A DNA stretch of 35,706 bases from an uncultured Verrucomicrobiales bacterium (GCA_937991965.1 CALKLP010000210.1:1-35706), one strand, 5' to 3'; shown: positions 14,486-23,027, numbered from the stretch's first letter. Numbers and translations: made by a program. The notes: generated by a model from the letters alone, not told the origin.

Positions 14486-15676
14486 TCACTTGGTGTCTCC
14501 AAAGTGAGCTTTAAGATTGTTTTTTACCGTCTCTGGTATCGATTCGTTTTGTTGGATTTTGTTATACATTCGCCTAGTGACCTTGTCATCAGGTTGGGAG
14601 ATTAGCCAGTTTGCAGCTTCTGTTGGAGATTGCTTTGACCAAGGCCTGAAAACGCGATCAGCAATGAAGGATTGGTATTTTTCTCCAACGTTTGAGAGTG
14701 CCCAGTCTAGAGTGCCTGACGGGTTGTCGCTACCAATTTTATCTGAAACAGCTTTAATAAGGCGGTATTTTTCATCGTCTGGCATGTCCATTTCTGAGAT
14801 GACCGCAGTTGCTTCATAAGGGTTTTCTCTACTGTAATGGGTTAGAGCTTCACGTTTTGCGATTTCTTGAGTGGATTCTGGAAGTGCCGAGATTTGGGAT
14901 TCTATTACCTTCCAGTCCATGGTTTCTCCCCAATATTCGGCAATTTCTTTTACGGCTTCATTGTAGGTGTTTCCCTCCAGTTGGTTCAGCTTTTCCATGG
15001 CTTCAGGCATGTTTTCTTGAGCCAATACAGAGAAAAACTGCGAGATGGCTCGGCCTTTGTATTCGCTATCAAGATTCTTTAACCAGTCGAAAGCCGCTTC
15101 CCGATCGCGCTTCATCCATTCGTTAGAGATTGTCGCTATGTCATAACGTAGTGCTCGGTTCCCTTCATTCAAGTCGGAGTTATTTTCTAGGTTCTCGATA
15201 ACTAGATCAGGATTTTGTGCAGTCCACGATTTGTACACGACCCGTTTTGCGTGATCTCTATTGCCCCCTGTAAGGGTTTCATCCCGTTCAAGATATTCGA
15301 GCGCGGCATGTGGGTTTTTCTCTCCCCATGCGGTAAAGAGTAAATAAGAACTGATGTATCGATCTGAGTTCCGGAGTGTTGATAAGAGAGCGACTTCAGT
15401 TTCAAATTCGCTATCACTCATGGTTTGATAACGCTGGATTTGAGCTGCGATTTTCCCAAAAACCCCATCAGTCTGGATGCCGTTTTCCATGAGCTCGCGC
15501 CCGAGCCTTTGCGTGGCGGCTTCGCTTTGAGAGCGTAAATTCGTGCGCTTGATTTCAGATTTGCTCGAAACCGGATTCTCTAGGGGCGGTTTACTCTCGC
15601 TATCATTGCTTCCTAAAAACAGGCCCATAATAACTCCAGCGAATAAAGTGATGACGATGGAGATAGTGAATTTCAT
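14486..15676 (-). CDS. Membrane-anchored helical-repeat protein
   Basis: This is a 396-residue protein from the ATG at 15676. A TTG 9 bases earlier is possible. The N-terminal hydrophobic segment (residues 6-22) is an uncleaved anchor or signal. From about residue 95 the chain holds roughly seven imperfect units of 30-35 residues with the pattern W-x4-(N/D/S)P-x2-A-x2-WL. Examples are 'AWGEKNPHAALEYLE', 'EWMKRDREAAFDWLKNL' and 'PWSKQSPTEAANWLISQ'. This looks like an alpha-helical repeat scaffold related in style to TPR or Sel1, but I do not recognise the family. The EF-hand gene follows 74 bases downstream. Confidence 0.8.
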   Translation of the reverse strand: MKFTISIVITLFAGVIMGLFLGSNDSESKPPLENPVSSKSEIKRTNLRSQSEAATQRLGRELMENGIQTDGVFGKIAAQIQRYQTMSDSEFETEVALLSTLRNSDRYISSYLLFTAWGEKNPHAALEYLERDETLTGGNRDHAKRVVYKSWTAQNPDLVIENLENNSDLNEGNRALRYDIATISNEWMKRDREAAFDWLKNLDSEYKGRAISQFFSVLAQENMPEAMEKLNQLEGNTYNEAVKEIAEYWGETMDWKVIESQISALPESTQEIAKREALTHYSRENPYEATAVISEMDMPDDEKYRLIKAVSDKIGSDNPSGTLDWALSNVGEKYQSFIADRVFRPWSKQSPTEAANWLISQPDDKVTRRMYNKIQQNESIPETVKNNLKAHFGDTK

Positions 15677-15794
15677 GGAGTACAATACATAGCCTAGGAT
15701 GCGCTTTTTTCAAGTCTCTTCATTATTCTTTGAATTCGGAGTTTACTTTAACATTTGCTTGTCGTCATGTTTCAGTATAGTTATATCTGCCTTT

Positions 15795-16475
15795 ATGAAG
15801 TTTTTACTCAGTTCCTTACTCATTCTCATTATTTCGTCTAGCTTTCTGCAGGCGCGTCATGTGATTTTGTGCGGTGGCCCAGCTTTACGTGTTTGGGAAG
15901 ATCTCCGCGTAGAAAAACAGCAGCATGATCGCTGGTGGGCAAACTTTGTGCGTGCCTCTACCATTCGCATCGATGAGTTGCGTGAGGTGCATGGTCCAAG
16001 CGCTAAGGTGGTTTGGGTTGTTTACAAGGATGGGTACGTGAGACGCGGTCGTGAGGATGGGAAGCCATACACGCAGTGGATTCAAGAGCAGGCCACTAAG
16101 CGAGGCGTCACCCTGAAGTGGATCTCTTCAGGATCTCAAGTCATCAGTATTATCAATAGTCAGCCATCACGCTCGATCCGATCGTTTGACTTCTTTGGTC
16201 ACTCTAACAAGAATTGCTTCATGCTAGATTACGGTGCTGAAATCATGGCCGCCAGTAAATCCTGGATCCATGAGAAAGATCTCCGCAAGCTCAAGTCCTC
16301 CGTTTTTGCAAAAGGAGCTGTATGTCAGAGTTACGGATGCTTCACAGGCGAGAGCATGAGCGGCTACTGGAAACGAGCTACCGGAATTCCACTCATCGGA
16401 GCGATCGGAAAAACAGACTATATTCCGGTCGGAAAAGGAAAGTTACCTTCGATCAACGGAAGATGGACCATGTAA
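15795..16475 (+). CDS. Secreted protein, possible clan-CD (gingipain/caspase-like) cysteine peptidase
   Basis: This is a 226-residue protein from the ATG at 15795, which begins a signal peptide (residues 1-20, cleaved near LQA). The frame is open upstream from 15699, but those residues do not look like a better start. A His in 'FDFFGHSNKN' (H136) is followed about 45 residues later by 'AVCQSYGCFTGESMSGYWK' (C177, C182) and 'ATGIPLIGAIGKTD'. The order (beta strand, His, helix, strand, Tyr-Gly-Cys, then a TG-containing strand) resembles the DUF4347 / gingipain-type region as I recall it. The usual HG after the His is HS here, so activity is uncertain. It lies 13 bases before bioB but is probably unrelated to biotin. 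Confidence 0.65.
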   Translation: MKFLLSSLLILIISSSFLQARHVILCGGPALRVWEDLRVEKQQHDRWWANFVRASTIRIDELREVHGPSAKVVWVVYKDGYVRRGREDGKPYTQWIQEQATKRGVTLKWISSGSQVISIINSQPSRSIRSFDFFGHSNKNCFMLDYGAEIMAASKSWIHEKDLRKLKSSVFAKGAVCQSYGCFTGESMSGYWKRATGIPLIGAIGKTDYIPVGKGKLPSINGRWTM

Positions 16476-16488
16476 CACAATAAATTTT

Positions 16489-17493
16489 ATGAAATACAAT
16501 GAATTATTGGCACTCTACGAGAAGCCATTTTTTGACCTCATTTCTCAGGCGAGAGAAGTGTATTTAAATAACTGGGAAAATAATGAAGTGCAGCTCTGTA
16601 CGCTCTTATCGATCAAGACTGGAGGCTGTTCAGAGGATTGCTCCTACTGTGCGCAGTCTTCCCGTTATAACTCGGGTATCCAAGTAGAACGCCTCATGGA
16701 AAAAGAGCAGGTGATGCAACGTGCAGAAGCCGCGAGAGCCTCTGGTTCTACTCGTTTCTGTATGGGTGCGGCCTGGCGTGGAGTGCGCGGTGGCACGAAG
16801 CGTTTTGATCAAGTCGTCGATATCATTAAGGATGTTTCGACCCTCGGGATGGAAGTATGTGTCACCCTCGGAGAGCTCGGCCCAGAAGAGGCAAAGACGC
16901 TCAAGGAAGCAGGAGTCACGGCTTATAACCACAATCTAGATACCTCCCGTGAGCACTACCCCAACATTGTTACCACGCACACCTATGATGACCGCTTACG
17001 CACCATCAAGAATGCCCAAGACGCAGGAATGTCCGTCTGTTGTGGTGGGATCTTAGGCCTTGGCGAGACTCCAGAAGACCGCTTAAAGATGATCGAGACG
17101 ATCTCTGAGATGGACCCTCAGCCAGAGAGTGTGCCTATTAACTCACTCATGCCAATGCCAGGGACCCCGTTGGAAGGGAGTGATCCGGTAACCGTTTTTG
17201 ATGTAGTTCGCATGATCGCGGTAACGCGTATTGCTGTCCCGAAGGCGAAAGTTCGACTCTCTGCAGGACGCACACACTTTTCTGATGAAGGACAAGCTCT
17301 CTGCTTCTTTGCTGGGGCGAACTCAATTTTCTACGGAGATAAACTCTTAACGGCGAAAAACCCAATGGTGAAGAAGGACATGGAACTTCTAGGAATGCTC
17401 GGACTCAAGGCACAACAGCCTTACACGGATGTAGATGCTCCGGAAGTCGAAGAGGATTGCGAGTTCGCAGCCTGCGCACCGGGGTGTGCATAA
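16489..17493 (+). CDS. bioB: Biotin synthase
   Basis: This is a 334-residue radical-SAM enzyme that inserts sulfur into dethiobiotin, the last step of biotin synthesis, in the cytoplasm. The 4Fe-4S ligands are C47, C51 and C54 in 'GGCSEDCSYCAQS'. The 2Fe-2S cluster ligands of BioB are also present: C91 ('RFCMGAAWR'), C124 ('MEVCVTLGEL'), C184 ('MSVCCGGILG') and R256 ('KVRLSAGR'). Length and motifs are normal, with a short Cys-containing tail ('CEFAACAPGCA'). There is no other bio gene in the window. The start has no Shine-Dalgarno sequence, only AATAAATTTT before the ATG. Confidence 0.98.
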   Translation: MKYNELLALYEKPFFDLISQAREVYLNNWENNEVQLCTLLSIKTGGCSEDCSYCAQSSRYNSGIQVERLMEKEQVMQRAEAARASGSTRFCMGAAWRGVRGGTKRFDQVVDIIKDVSTLGMEVCVTLGELGPEEAKTLKEAGVTAYNHNLDTSREHYPNIVTTHTYDDRLRTIKNAQDAGMSVCCGGILGLGETPEDRLKMIETISEMDPQPESVPINSLMPMPGTPLEGSDPVTVFDVVRMIAVTRIAVPKAKVRLSAGRTHFSDEGQALCFFAGANSIFYGDKLLTAKNPMVKKDMELLGMLGLKAQQPYTDVDAPEVEEDCEFAACAPGCA

Positions 17494-17584
17494 GCTGCTA
17501 GCTACAGAAATCTAGTGAAAAGGCATTCCCCAGACTTTATTGAAAATCGGATTCGATGGCGAGCTGATGCAACTTGGTTGACGC

Positions 17585-17926
17585 ATGAATATAGAACTTA
17601 CAGGAGGTCTTAAGTGGGGAGATAAAATATACGGTTCGTATGTTAGTTATCCTTTCTGTAAGCTAATTCTGACGTCTAATTCGATAATCTTCAAAACGAA
17701 ACTTCTTGATTGTAAAGGAGAGCTTAACTTGGGTGATATTACTCAAATAAATATTATCGAATACAGGCTCTTTAATTTCGCCTCATACGAGATAGTGCAC
17801 AACCGAAACGACCTGCCAAGGAAGCTAAAGTATTCATGCTTCAAAGGTGCTCATACTCGACTTAAAAAGAGCTTTGAGGGAAATAACGCTGTAAATACTA
17901 CGTTTAAAACGCATCCTTTTCTTTGA
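17585..17926 (+). CDS. Hypothetical protein in AT-rich islet
   Basis: This 113-residue ORF is AT-rich compared with bioB. The predicted protein has alternating strands ('YPFCKLILTSNSIIFKTKLL', 'ITQINIIEYRLFNFASYEI') that would suit a small PH-like or beta-sandwich fold. There is no signal peptide, membrane segment or recognised motif, and no Shine-Dalgarno sequence. It lies 91 bases after bioB and 96 bases before the toxin-antitoxin-like pair. It is probably a real gene acquired with that islet, but a spurious ORF is possible. Confidence 0.5.
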   Translation: MNIELTGGLKWGDKIYGSYVSYPFCKLILTSNSIIFKTKLLDCKGELNLGDITQINIIEYRLFNFASYEIVHNRNDLPRKLKYSCFKGAHTRLKKSFEGNNAVNTTFKTHPFL

Positions 17927-18022
17927 AAATTTCGGCAAGACAACTAATATATGAAGCCCTTGCTGAGCGAAAATTATTGTCAGCCTTGCATGAACCCTTT
18001 GTTTGATATAAAAGTTTAGCTT

Positions 18023-18238
18023 ATGCCAAAAGATCGCTCTAACTGGGAAATTACCTTTTACGACTCTCCAGATGAGATGCGTATGAGTCAAGTGAGGGCT
18101 TGGCAGCAGAGGTCTGGTGCAGAACGTAGGGAGGCTGCGTGGGAGCTGGTTGTAGATTATTGGAAAAATAAAGGAAAAACAGAGAATGAACTCAGACTTC
18201 AAAGAACTATTACAAGTTTTAAACGAGCTGGGGGTTGA
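18023..18238 (+). CDS. Small putative antitoxin-like protein
   Basis: This is a 71-residue, soluble, mainly helical protein rich in Arg, Glu and Trp. I recognise no fold. Its last 53 bases overlap the start of the nucleotidyltransferase-like gene in another frame, an arrangement common in two-gene toxin-antitoxin modules. Small ORFs of this kind often sit before DUF6036-type nucleotidyltransferases. Which partner is toxin and which antitoxin is not shown by the sequence. Confidence 0.65.
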   Translation: MPKDRSNWEITFYDSPDEMRMSQVRAWQQRSGAERREAAWELVVDYWKNKGKTENELRLQRTITSFKRAGG

Positions 18239-18623
18239 GTATCTTGTGATTGGTGGGTATGCCGTCATTCATTACGCTCAACCTCGCTACACTAAGGATA
18301 TTGATATCTGGCTAAAGCCTAGCGCTGAGAATTCTGAGCGCATCTTAAAAGCTTTTTATGAGTTCGGTCTCCCAATCCTTGAAGCAACGAAAGACGATTT
18401 TGCGAGTGAGGGACTCCAATTCAATATTGGTGTGCCCCCGTGCCAAATTGATTTCCTTACGACCGTCCCAGGATTAGAATTCGATGATTGTTGGGAATAT
18501 AAAAACACCTGCGAAGATTACGGAGTGATTATCAATTACATCGCTAAGAAAGATCTAATTATTGCGAAAAAATCCGCAGGGAGACCACAAGACATAGCAG
18601 ATTTGGATGAACTAGAGAAGTGA
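18186..18623 (+). CDS. DUF6036/MNT-type nucleotidyltransferase, toxin-antitoxin-like
   Basis: This is a 145-residue minimal nucleotidyltransferase-fold protein. The nucleotide-binding 'GGYAVIHYAQPRYTKDIDIW' (residues 23-42) supplies the GG and the two metal-binding Asp (D38 and D40) of the DNA polymerase beta-like superfamily. A good Shine-Dalgarno sequence (AAGGA at 18171-18175) precedes the ATG by 10 bases. Proteins of this type occur in AbiEii- and MNT/HEPN-like systems, where they modify tRNA or a partner protein. Here the partner would be the overlapping 71-residue ORF. The next gene starts on a GTG overlapping this stop (GTGA). Confidence 0.82.
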   Translation: MNSDFKELLQVLNELGVEYLVIGGYAVIHYAQPRYTKDIDIWLKPSAENSERILKAFYEFGLPILEATKDDFASEGLQFNIGVPPCQIDFLTTVPGLEFDDCWEYKNTCEDYGVIINYIAKKDLIIAKKSAGRPQDIADLDELEK

Positions 18624-19111
18624 GTCAACGTGTTAAACCCGATATACCTATGCAATGTATTAAATCATGTCATCTAACGATATCAGTCTGTCTGAAAACG
18701 CAGACTCTAGCGTATCAAGGAGTCTCTTTCCCGATTTCTTCCTCAAAGTTTGGAGAGGGGCCAGAGGAGGGGAGTAATAAGACTCCGCTGGGCATGTTCC
18801 AAGTCTGCGAGAAGTTCGGTGCTGGGGATGAGGTTTTTTCGGTCTACAAAGGGCGCCGCAAGCAAGCAGTGTGGAACCGAGATGGGAATGATCTTGGGGA
18901 GGATATGATCTTATCTCGAATTCTTCGGCTCACAGGAATGGAGTCCGGAAATACGAATACGTATCAGCGCTACATTTATATCCACGGCACGAATGATGAA
19001 GCTGGGATCGGTGAAAAAAAGTCGATCGGCTGTATTCGCATGAAAAACGAGGACGTAATCGCGCTTTATAATCTTGTGCCCCTCGGGACGCTTGTGCAAA
19101 TCTCGGCGTGA
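18620..19111 (+). CDS. L,D-transpeptidase (YkuD-family) without signal peptide
   Basis: This is a 163-residue protein if the GTG at 18620 is used, or 153 residues from the ATG at 18650. The C-terminal half holds the YkuD catalytic signature: H122 in 'YIYIHGTND', then S135, G137, catalytic C138 and R140 in 'KKSIGCIRM'. The earlier 'KTPLGMFQV' is also typical. These enzymes form 3-3 cross-links in peptidoglycan or attach lipoproteins to it, outside the inner membrane. No signal peptide or membrane segment is visible from either start, which is odd for the family. The stop overlaps the next start by one base (TGATG). Confidence 0.87.
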   Translation: MSQRVKPDIPMQCIKSCHLTISVCLKTQTLAYQGVSFPISSSKFGEGPEEGSNKTPLGMFQVCEKFGAGDEVFSVYKGRRKQAVWNRDGNDLGEDMILSRILRLTGMESGNTNTYQRYIYIHGTNDEAGIGEKKSIGCIRMKNEDVIALYNLVPLGTLVQISA

Positions 19112-19758
19112 TGAAATTGATATGCTTTGATTGTGATTCGACCTTGTCTAAGATTGAGGGTGTAGATGAATTAGCGGACGTGCGCGGCGCAGAGGTAAAA
19201 CAACAGATAATCGACCTCACGAACCTCGCGATGTCGGGCGAGATCGCGATCGAGGAAATCTTTGGGAAACGTCTCGACCTCATTAAGCCCACTGCAGAAT
19301 CATGTGAGTCTGTCGGTCAACTCTACATCGATGAAATGGCAGCAGGAGCGAAGGATGTGATCGGGAAGTTACAAGCCTCGGGATGGCATGTAGTGATAAT
19401 CTCTGGTGGGTTCATTCAGCCGATCGAACCGTTCGCGAAGTATCTCGGAATCGAAGAGGTTTACGCCGTGCCTCTCCACTTTAATGAGGATGGGAGTTAT
19501 GCCAGTTTCACGGCCAGTCCTACCACCAGAAATGGAGGGAAGCCAGAGATTATCAATGAGCTTTTAGAGAAGTATCAGCCAGAGGTTTCTGTGATGGTTG
19601 GCGATGGGGTTTCAGACTTAGAATGCCAGGAGGTAGTGAACCTTTTTATCGGATACGGTGAGTTCGAGGAACGCGAAAAAGTAAAGGCGCAGGCGCAGAG
19701 CTTTGCTTATAACTTTGCTGACATTGAGCGTGTCTTGGGTGGCTTCGAGCAAAATTAA
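19111..19758 (+). CDS. serB: SerB-like HAD phosphatase
   Basis: This is a 215-residue HAD-superfamily phosphatase from the ATG at 19111. The GTG at 19108 is an alternative. Motif I is FDCDST (nucleophile D7, acid D9), motif II lies in 'VVIISGGF' and motif III is 'MVGDGVSDLEC'. The pattern and length match phosphoserine phosphatase, which makes serine from phosphoserine. The cap helices between motifs I and II carry 'VDELADVRG', like SerB 'IDELAR..G'. The ATG overlaps the L,D-transpeptidase stop (TGATG). Another phospho-substrate is possible because no ser gene is nearby. Confidence 0.85.
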   Translation: MKLICFDCDSTLSKIEGVDELADVRGAEVKQQIIDLTNLAMSGEIAIEEIFGKRLDLIKPTAESCESVGQLYIDEMAAGAKDVIGKLQASGWHVVIISGGFIQPIEPFAKYLGIEEVYAVPLHFNEDGSYASFTASPTTRNGGKPEIINELLEKYQPEVSVMVGDGVSDLECQEVVNLFIGYGEFEEREKVKAQAQSFAYNFADIERVLGGFEQN

Positions 19759-19888
19759 GTGGTGCGTGGGCGTCCTGCCCGCTCTGTAGGAGACGAGAGC
19801 GTTTTAGAGTTCAAAAGTGGAATCTCACGGATGAAGCCGGTATTTTCTGCCCTTCGTCTTGCTAGCTTTGCAAATGGGATTAGTTCAG

Positions 19889-19914
19889 AAATCACTTTCT
19901 CAGAGGTGATTTTT
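19889..19914 (+). terminator. Candidate terminator after serB
   Basis: A 7-bp stem (AAATCAC at 19889-19895, GTGATTT at 19906-19912) with a 10-base loop runs into a T-rich stretch. It lies 130 bases after the serB-like stop and shortly before the next gene. Confidence 0.4.
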
Positions 19915-19951
19915 AGTTTACCATTTTCCGAGATGCGCTTTAATTAATTAT

Positions 19952-21070
19952 ATGAACGACTTGCGGCTTAACTGCAATGTCACCCGAGGTGAGATTGATA
20001 ATACTCATAGGGGGGCAGTTGTTCTTAGGCTTTGGGTATATGGTGAGATTAAGCCGTATGAGTTCACACTGACTGGCGATTGTCTGCGCGATTTAGCAGG
20101 TTGCCATTTTTACTTTGCTAACACTCCTTTAGAGCCCTTTAAAAATCTCGATGCGGTCCTTCCTAAAAAGGCAAAAGGAGTGGTGGGAGAGATTACGGCT
20201 TCTGCCCGCCTTTGTATGCACAAGCCCAATGAGCTCGGACAATACGAGAAGCCAGTGTATGTCAATGTGTTGCGTCTCGAATTTTTCTGTGAACTCGGCC
20301 GTGTGCTCTTAGAGAGTTTTGATTGCCAAGTGAAGCTCATTTCCCAGGAGTGGAGCATGTCCGAGGATGAGGAGTTTGCCCAAAAGGCGAGCAATTTTGC
20401 CGCATGGCAGTCACACGTTAAGGCTACTCCTAAAACTGAGCTTAACAGCAATGCCCAGCAGCTATCACTACTTTACGATGAGATTCACCAACGCTTTGCG
20501 GACTCCATGGATTTTGATCAATATGAGGCCTCCCTCATGGGGTGGGATGGGATCTTATCTGCTCTGGCGGATGAGCGTGATGCGAATACGAATCTCTTCG
20601 AGTTAGAGGACTTAGTAGCCCGTGATACAGAAGACTTATTTTCTGATCCAGGGATGATAATTGATCCTACTGGGCATATCTCGGAGGAAGAATGGGACGA
20701 GGCCATTGGGCCGCACCCGATTCTCGAGTCTGTTCAGGATTTAATCGAAGATTTCGAGGTGCAAGCCGCCAAGCTCACTTTCCCAAGAGGTCGATACTAT
20801 CAACGCCTCATTAACACTCTTGATGAGGTAGAAGAAGGGCTGACAGGCCTCCTAAATCCAGTAATCGTCGATGATATTCCTGCCGATATAGGAATGATCG
20901 GGTGCCGCGAGTATCTTGGTAAAATGATGGTAGCCTTTGAGCAACTCTCTAAGCTTATGGAAATCACCGAGACCGATACTGGCCGCCGAGAGCTCCTATA
21001 TCTCAGAGACGGAATGCTAGATCTACGCGAGGGAATCTCCGCACTTCGGTTCGAGCTCCATAATTTGTAA
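19952..21070 (+). CDS. Conserved cytoplasmic protein of unknown function
   Basis: This is a 372-residue protein with no signal peptide or membrane helix. Residues 1-135 look beta-rich ('RGAVVLRLWVYGEIKPYEFT', 'YVNVLRLEFFCELGRVLLE'). The rest is acidic and helical ('GHISEEEWDEAIGPHPILES', 'LLYLRDGMLDLREGISAL'). I recall similar proteins as conserved hypotheticals in Verrucomicrobiota, but know no function. It stands alone between serB and lepA. AT-rich bases precede the ATG, without a Shine-Dalgarno sequence. Confidence 0.8.
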   Translation: MNDLRLNCNVTRGEIDNTHRGAVVLRLWVYGEIKPYEFTLTGDCLRDLAGCHFYFANTPLEPFKNLDAVLPKKAKGVVGEITASARLCMHKPNELGQYEKPVYVNVLRLEFFCELGRVLLESFDCQVKLISQEWSMSEDEEFAQKASNFAAWQSHVKATPKTELNSNAQQLSLLYDEIHQRFADSMDFDQYEASLMGWDGILSALADERDANTNLFELEDLVARDTEDLFSDPGMIIDPTGHISEEEWDEAIGPHPILESVQDLIEDFEVQAAKLTFPRGRYYQRLINTLDEVEEGLTGLLNPVIVDDIPADIGMIGCREYLGKMMVAFEQLSKLMEITETDTGRRELLYLRDGMLDLREGISALRFELHNL

Positions 21071-21075
21071 GGAGT

Positions 21076-21095
21076 CTCGGCATCATGCCGAGTTT
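21076..21095 (+). terminator. Short perfect hairpin after the 372-residue gene
   Basis: A 7-bp perfect stem CTCGGCA/TGCCGAG (21076-21082 and 21086-21092) with a 3-base loop is followed by TTTG. It lies 5 bases past the stop codon. The short T run makes it a weak intrinsic terminator. Confidence 0.4.
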
Positions 21096-21215
21096 GTGGA
21101 GAACGGCTTCTAGCCTTCACCTGATTATCCCAGTGGTGGATGTAAAGAAGCCTTAGAAAACTTTTAATCCTTTTGTCTTTAATCCTCGATTCTCCCCCCT
21201 TACAACGCTCGCACA

Positions 21216-23015
21216 ATGTCCATTGAGTTAACCAGAAACTTTTCGATTATCGCCCATATTGATCATGGGAAGACTACGCTTTCGGATCGCCTGCTTGAGC
21301 ACACTCAGACCGTTACGCAACGCGAATCCCAAGACCAGCTTTTAGACTCGATGGATCTGGAGCGAGAGCGTGGGATCACGATCAAATCACACCCTGTGAC
21401 GATGTATTACCCCGCCAAGGACGGGAAGACCTACAAACTGAACCTTTTGGATACTCCAGGGCACGTAGATTTCTCCTATGAAGTTTCGCGCTCGCTTGCG
21501 GCCTGTGAGGGAGCGATCCTGATCATTGATGCCGCACAAGGAGTAGAGGCGCAGACGATGGCAAATGTGAACCTGGCCATGAATCAGGAACTGACGATCG
21601 TGCCGGTGATGAATAAGATCGACCTTCCCGCGGCCGATACCGATAAGTGCCGCCAGCAACTCGAGGATTTGCTCGCCATCCCTGGGGAGGAGGCCATTCC
21701 TGCTTCCGCAAAGGCTGGGATCGGGATTGAAGATATTTTAGAGGCTGTCGTGACACGCATGCCTGCTCCGGAGGATAATCCAGATGGGCTCTTTAGGGCG
21801 TCTGTCTTTGACTCGATTTATGATGCTTACCGAGGCGTGATTTCTTATGTGCGTGTGATGTCCGGAGAAGTGCGTAAGGGCGACCGAATCAAACTCTTCG
21901 CGACCAATAAAACGTATGAGGTTAAGGAGACAGGATGCTTTACACCGAAGATGACTAAGACAGACACTTTGGTGGCGGGGGATGTAGGCTATCTGATCGC
22001 GAACATGAAGTCCGCGACCGAGGTGAAGATCGGAGATACGATCACGAATAACGTCCACCCTTGTGCGGAGCCACTCCCAGGATATAAGGAAATTCAACCA
22101 ATGGTCTTCTCGGGAATTTACCCGGTGGATTCCAGCGATTATGAAGCGCTCAAGATGGCGATGGGCAAGCTGCAGATTAATGACGCGGCCTTCTCCTTCG
22201 GCACTGAGTCCTCAGCCGCTCTAGGTTTCGGTTTCCGTTGTGGTTTCTTAGGTCTGCTTCACATGGAGATTATCCAAGAGCGCCTGAGACGGGAGTTTGA
22301 TATGGACGTGATATCGACCTACCCTTCAGTAATCTACGAGATCACGAAGAGCGATGGCGAAGAAGTCGTCATTGATAACCCCTCTTACTTTCCAGATCAG
22401 TCCGTGATTGCTGAGATTCGTGAACCGATGGTGCGGGTCTTTATCATGGTTCCGGGGGACTACATTGGAGACATGATGCAACTCCTCATGGAAAAACGTG
22501 GTGAGCTTGAGAATACAGAAACGATCGATGGAGACCGCGTGCTCTTAACAGGTGTTGTTCCGTTGTCTGAAATCCTAGTCGACTTTAATGATCGCCTGAA
22601 ATCTTCTACCAAGGGTTACGGCTCGATGGATTATGAGCATGCTGAATACCGCGCTGCTAACATGGTGAAAATGGACATCATGATCGCCGCGGAGCCTGTA
22701 GAAGCGTTTTCTACGATCGTGCACCGCGAAAAAGCGGAGTATTATGGCCGCGACCTCGCCAAGCGTCTGAAAGAAGTGATTCCACAACAAATGTTCGTGG
22801 TGGCAATTCAAGCGGCGGTCGGAGGAAAGATCGTTGCCCGTGAATCGATCTCCGCGATGCGGAAAAACGTAACTGCTAAGTGTTACGGTGGTGATATTTC
22901 CCGGAAGCGAAAACTCCTTGAGAAACAGAAGGAAGGGAAGAAAAAGATGAAAATGTTCGGTAAGGTGAACATCCCGCAAGAGGCCTTCATCAAGGTGCTC
23001 AAGACGGGGGATTAA
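21216..23015 (+). CDS. lepA: Elongation factor 4 (LepA)
   Basis: This is a 599-residue translational GTPase that binds the ribosome and is linked to back-translocation or assembly. The GTPase motifs are intact: G1 AHIDHGKTT near residue 13, G2 'RERGIT', G3 'DTPGH' and G4 'NKID'. The LepA-specific C-terminal domain ends with 'RKRKLLEKQKEGKKKMKMFG', which is diagnostic. Length is exactly as expected. The ABC exporter follows 12 bases downstream and is probably co-transcribed. The start CGCACAATG has no Shine-Dalgarno sequence. Confidence 0.98.
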   Translation: MSIELTRNFSIIAHIDHGKTTLSDRLLEHTQTVTQRESQDQLLDSMDLERERGITIKSHPVTMYYPAKDGKTYKLNLLDTPGHVDFSYEVSRSLAACEGAILIIDAAQGVEAQTMANVNLAMNQELTIVPVMNKIDLPAADTDKCRQQLEDLLAIPGEEAIPASAKAGIGIEDILEAVVTRMPAPEDNPDGLFRASVFDSIYDAYRGVISYVRVMSGEVRKGDRIKLFATNKTYEVKETGCFTPKMTKTDTLVAGDVGYLIANMKSATEVKIGDTITNNVHPCAEPLPGYKEIQPMVFSGIYPVDSSDYEALKMAMGKLQINDAAFSFGTESSAALGFGFRCGFLGLLHMEIIQERLRREFDMDVISTYPSVIYEITKSDGEEVVIDNPSYFPDQSVIAEIREPMVRVFIMVPGDYIGDMMQLLMEKRGELENTETIDGDRVLLTGVVPLSEILVDFNDRLKSSTKGYGSMDYEHAEYRAANMVKMDIMIAAEPVEAFSTIVHREKAEYYGRDLAKRLKEVIPQQMFVVAIQAAVGGKIVARESISAMRKNVTAKCYGGDISRKRKLLEKQKEGKKKMKMFGKVNIPQEAFIKVLKTGD

Positions 23016-23027
23016 GCTAGCTTGTTT

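Noticed and set aside
14809-15126. 105-residue plus-strand ORF opposite the helical-repeat gene
   Set aside because: It is antisense to a well-supported gene and has no domain or start signal.
19764-19782. GC-rich GTGGGC/GCCCGC hairpin that looks like a dispersed repeat
   Set aside because: Only one copy is visible in the window and no T tract follows, so neither a repeat nor a terminator can be supported.
19759-19947. 62-residue ORF after serB
   Set aside because: It starts on GTG directly after the serB stop, shows no domain or codon pattern of a real protein, and overlaps a likely terminator hairpin.
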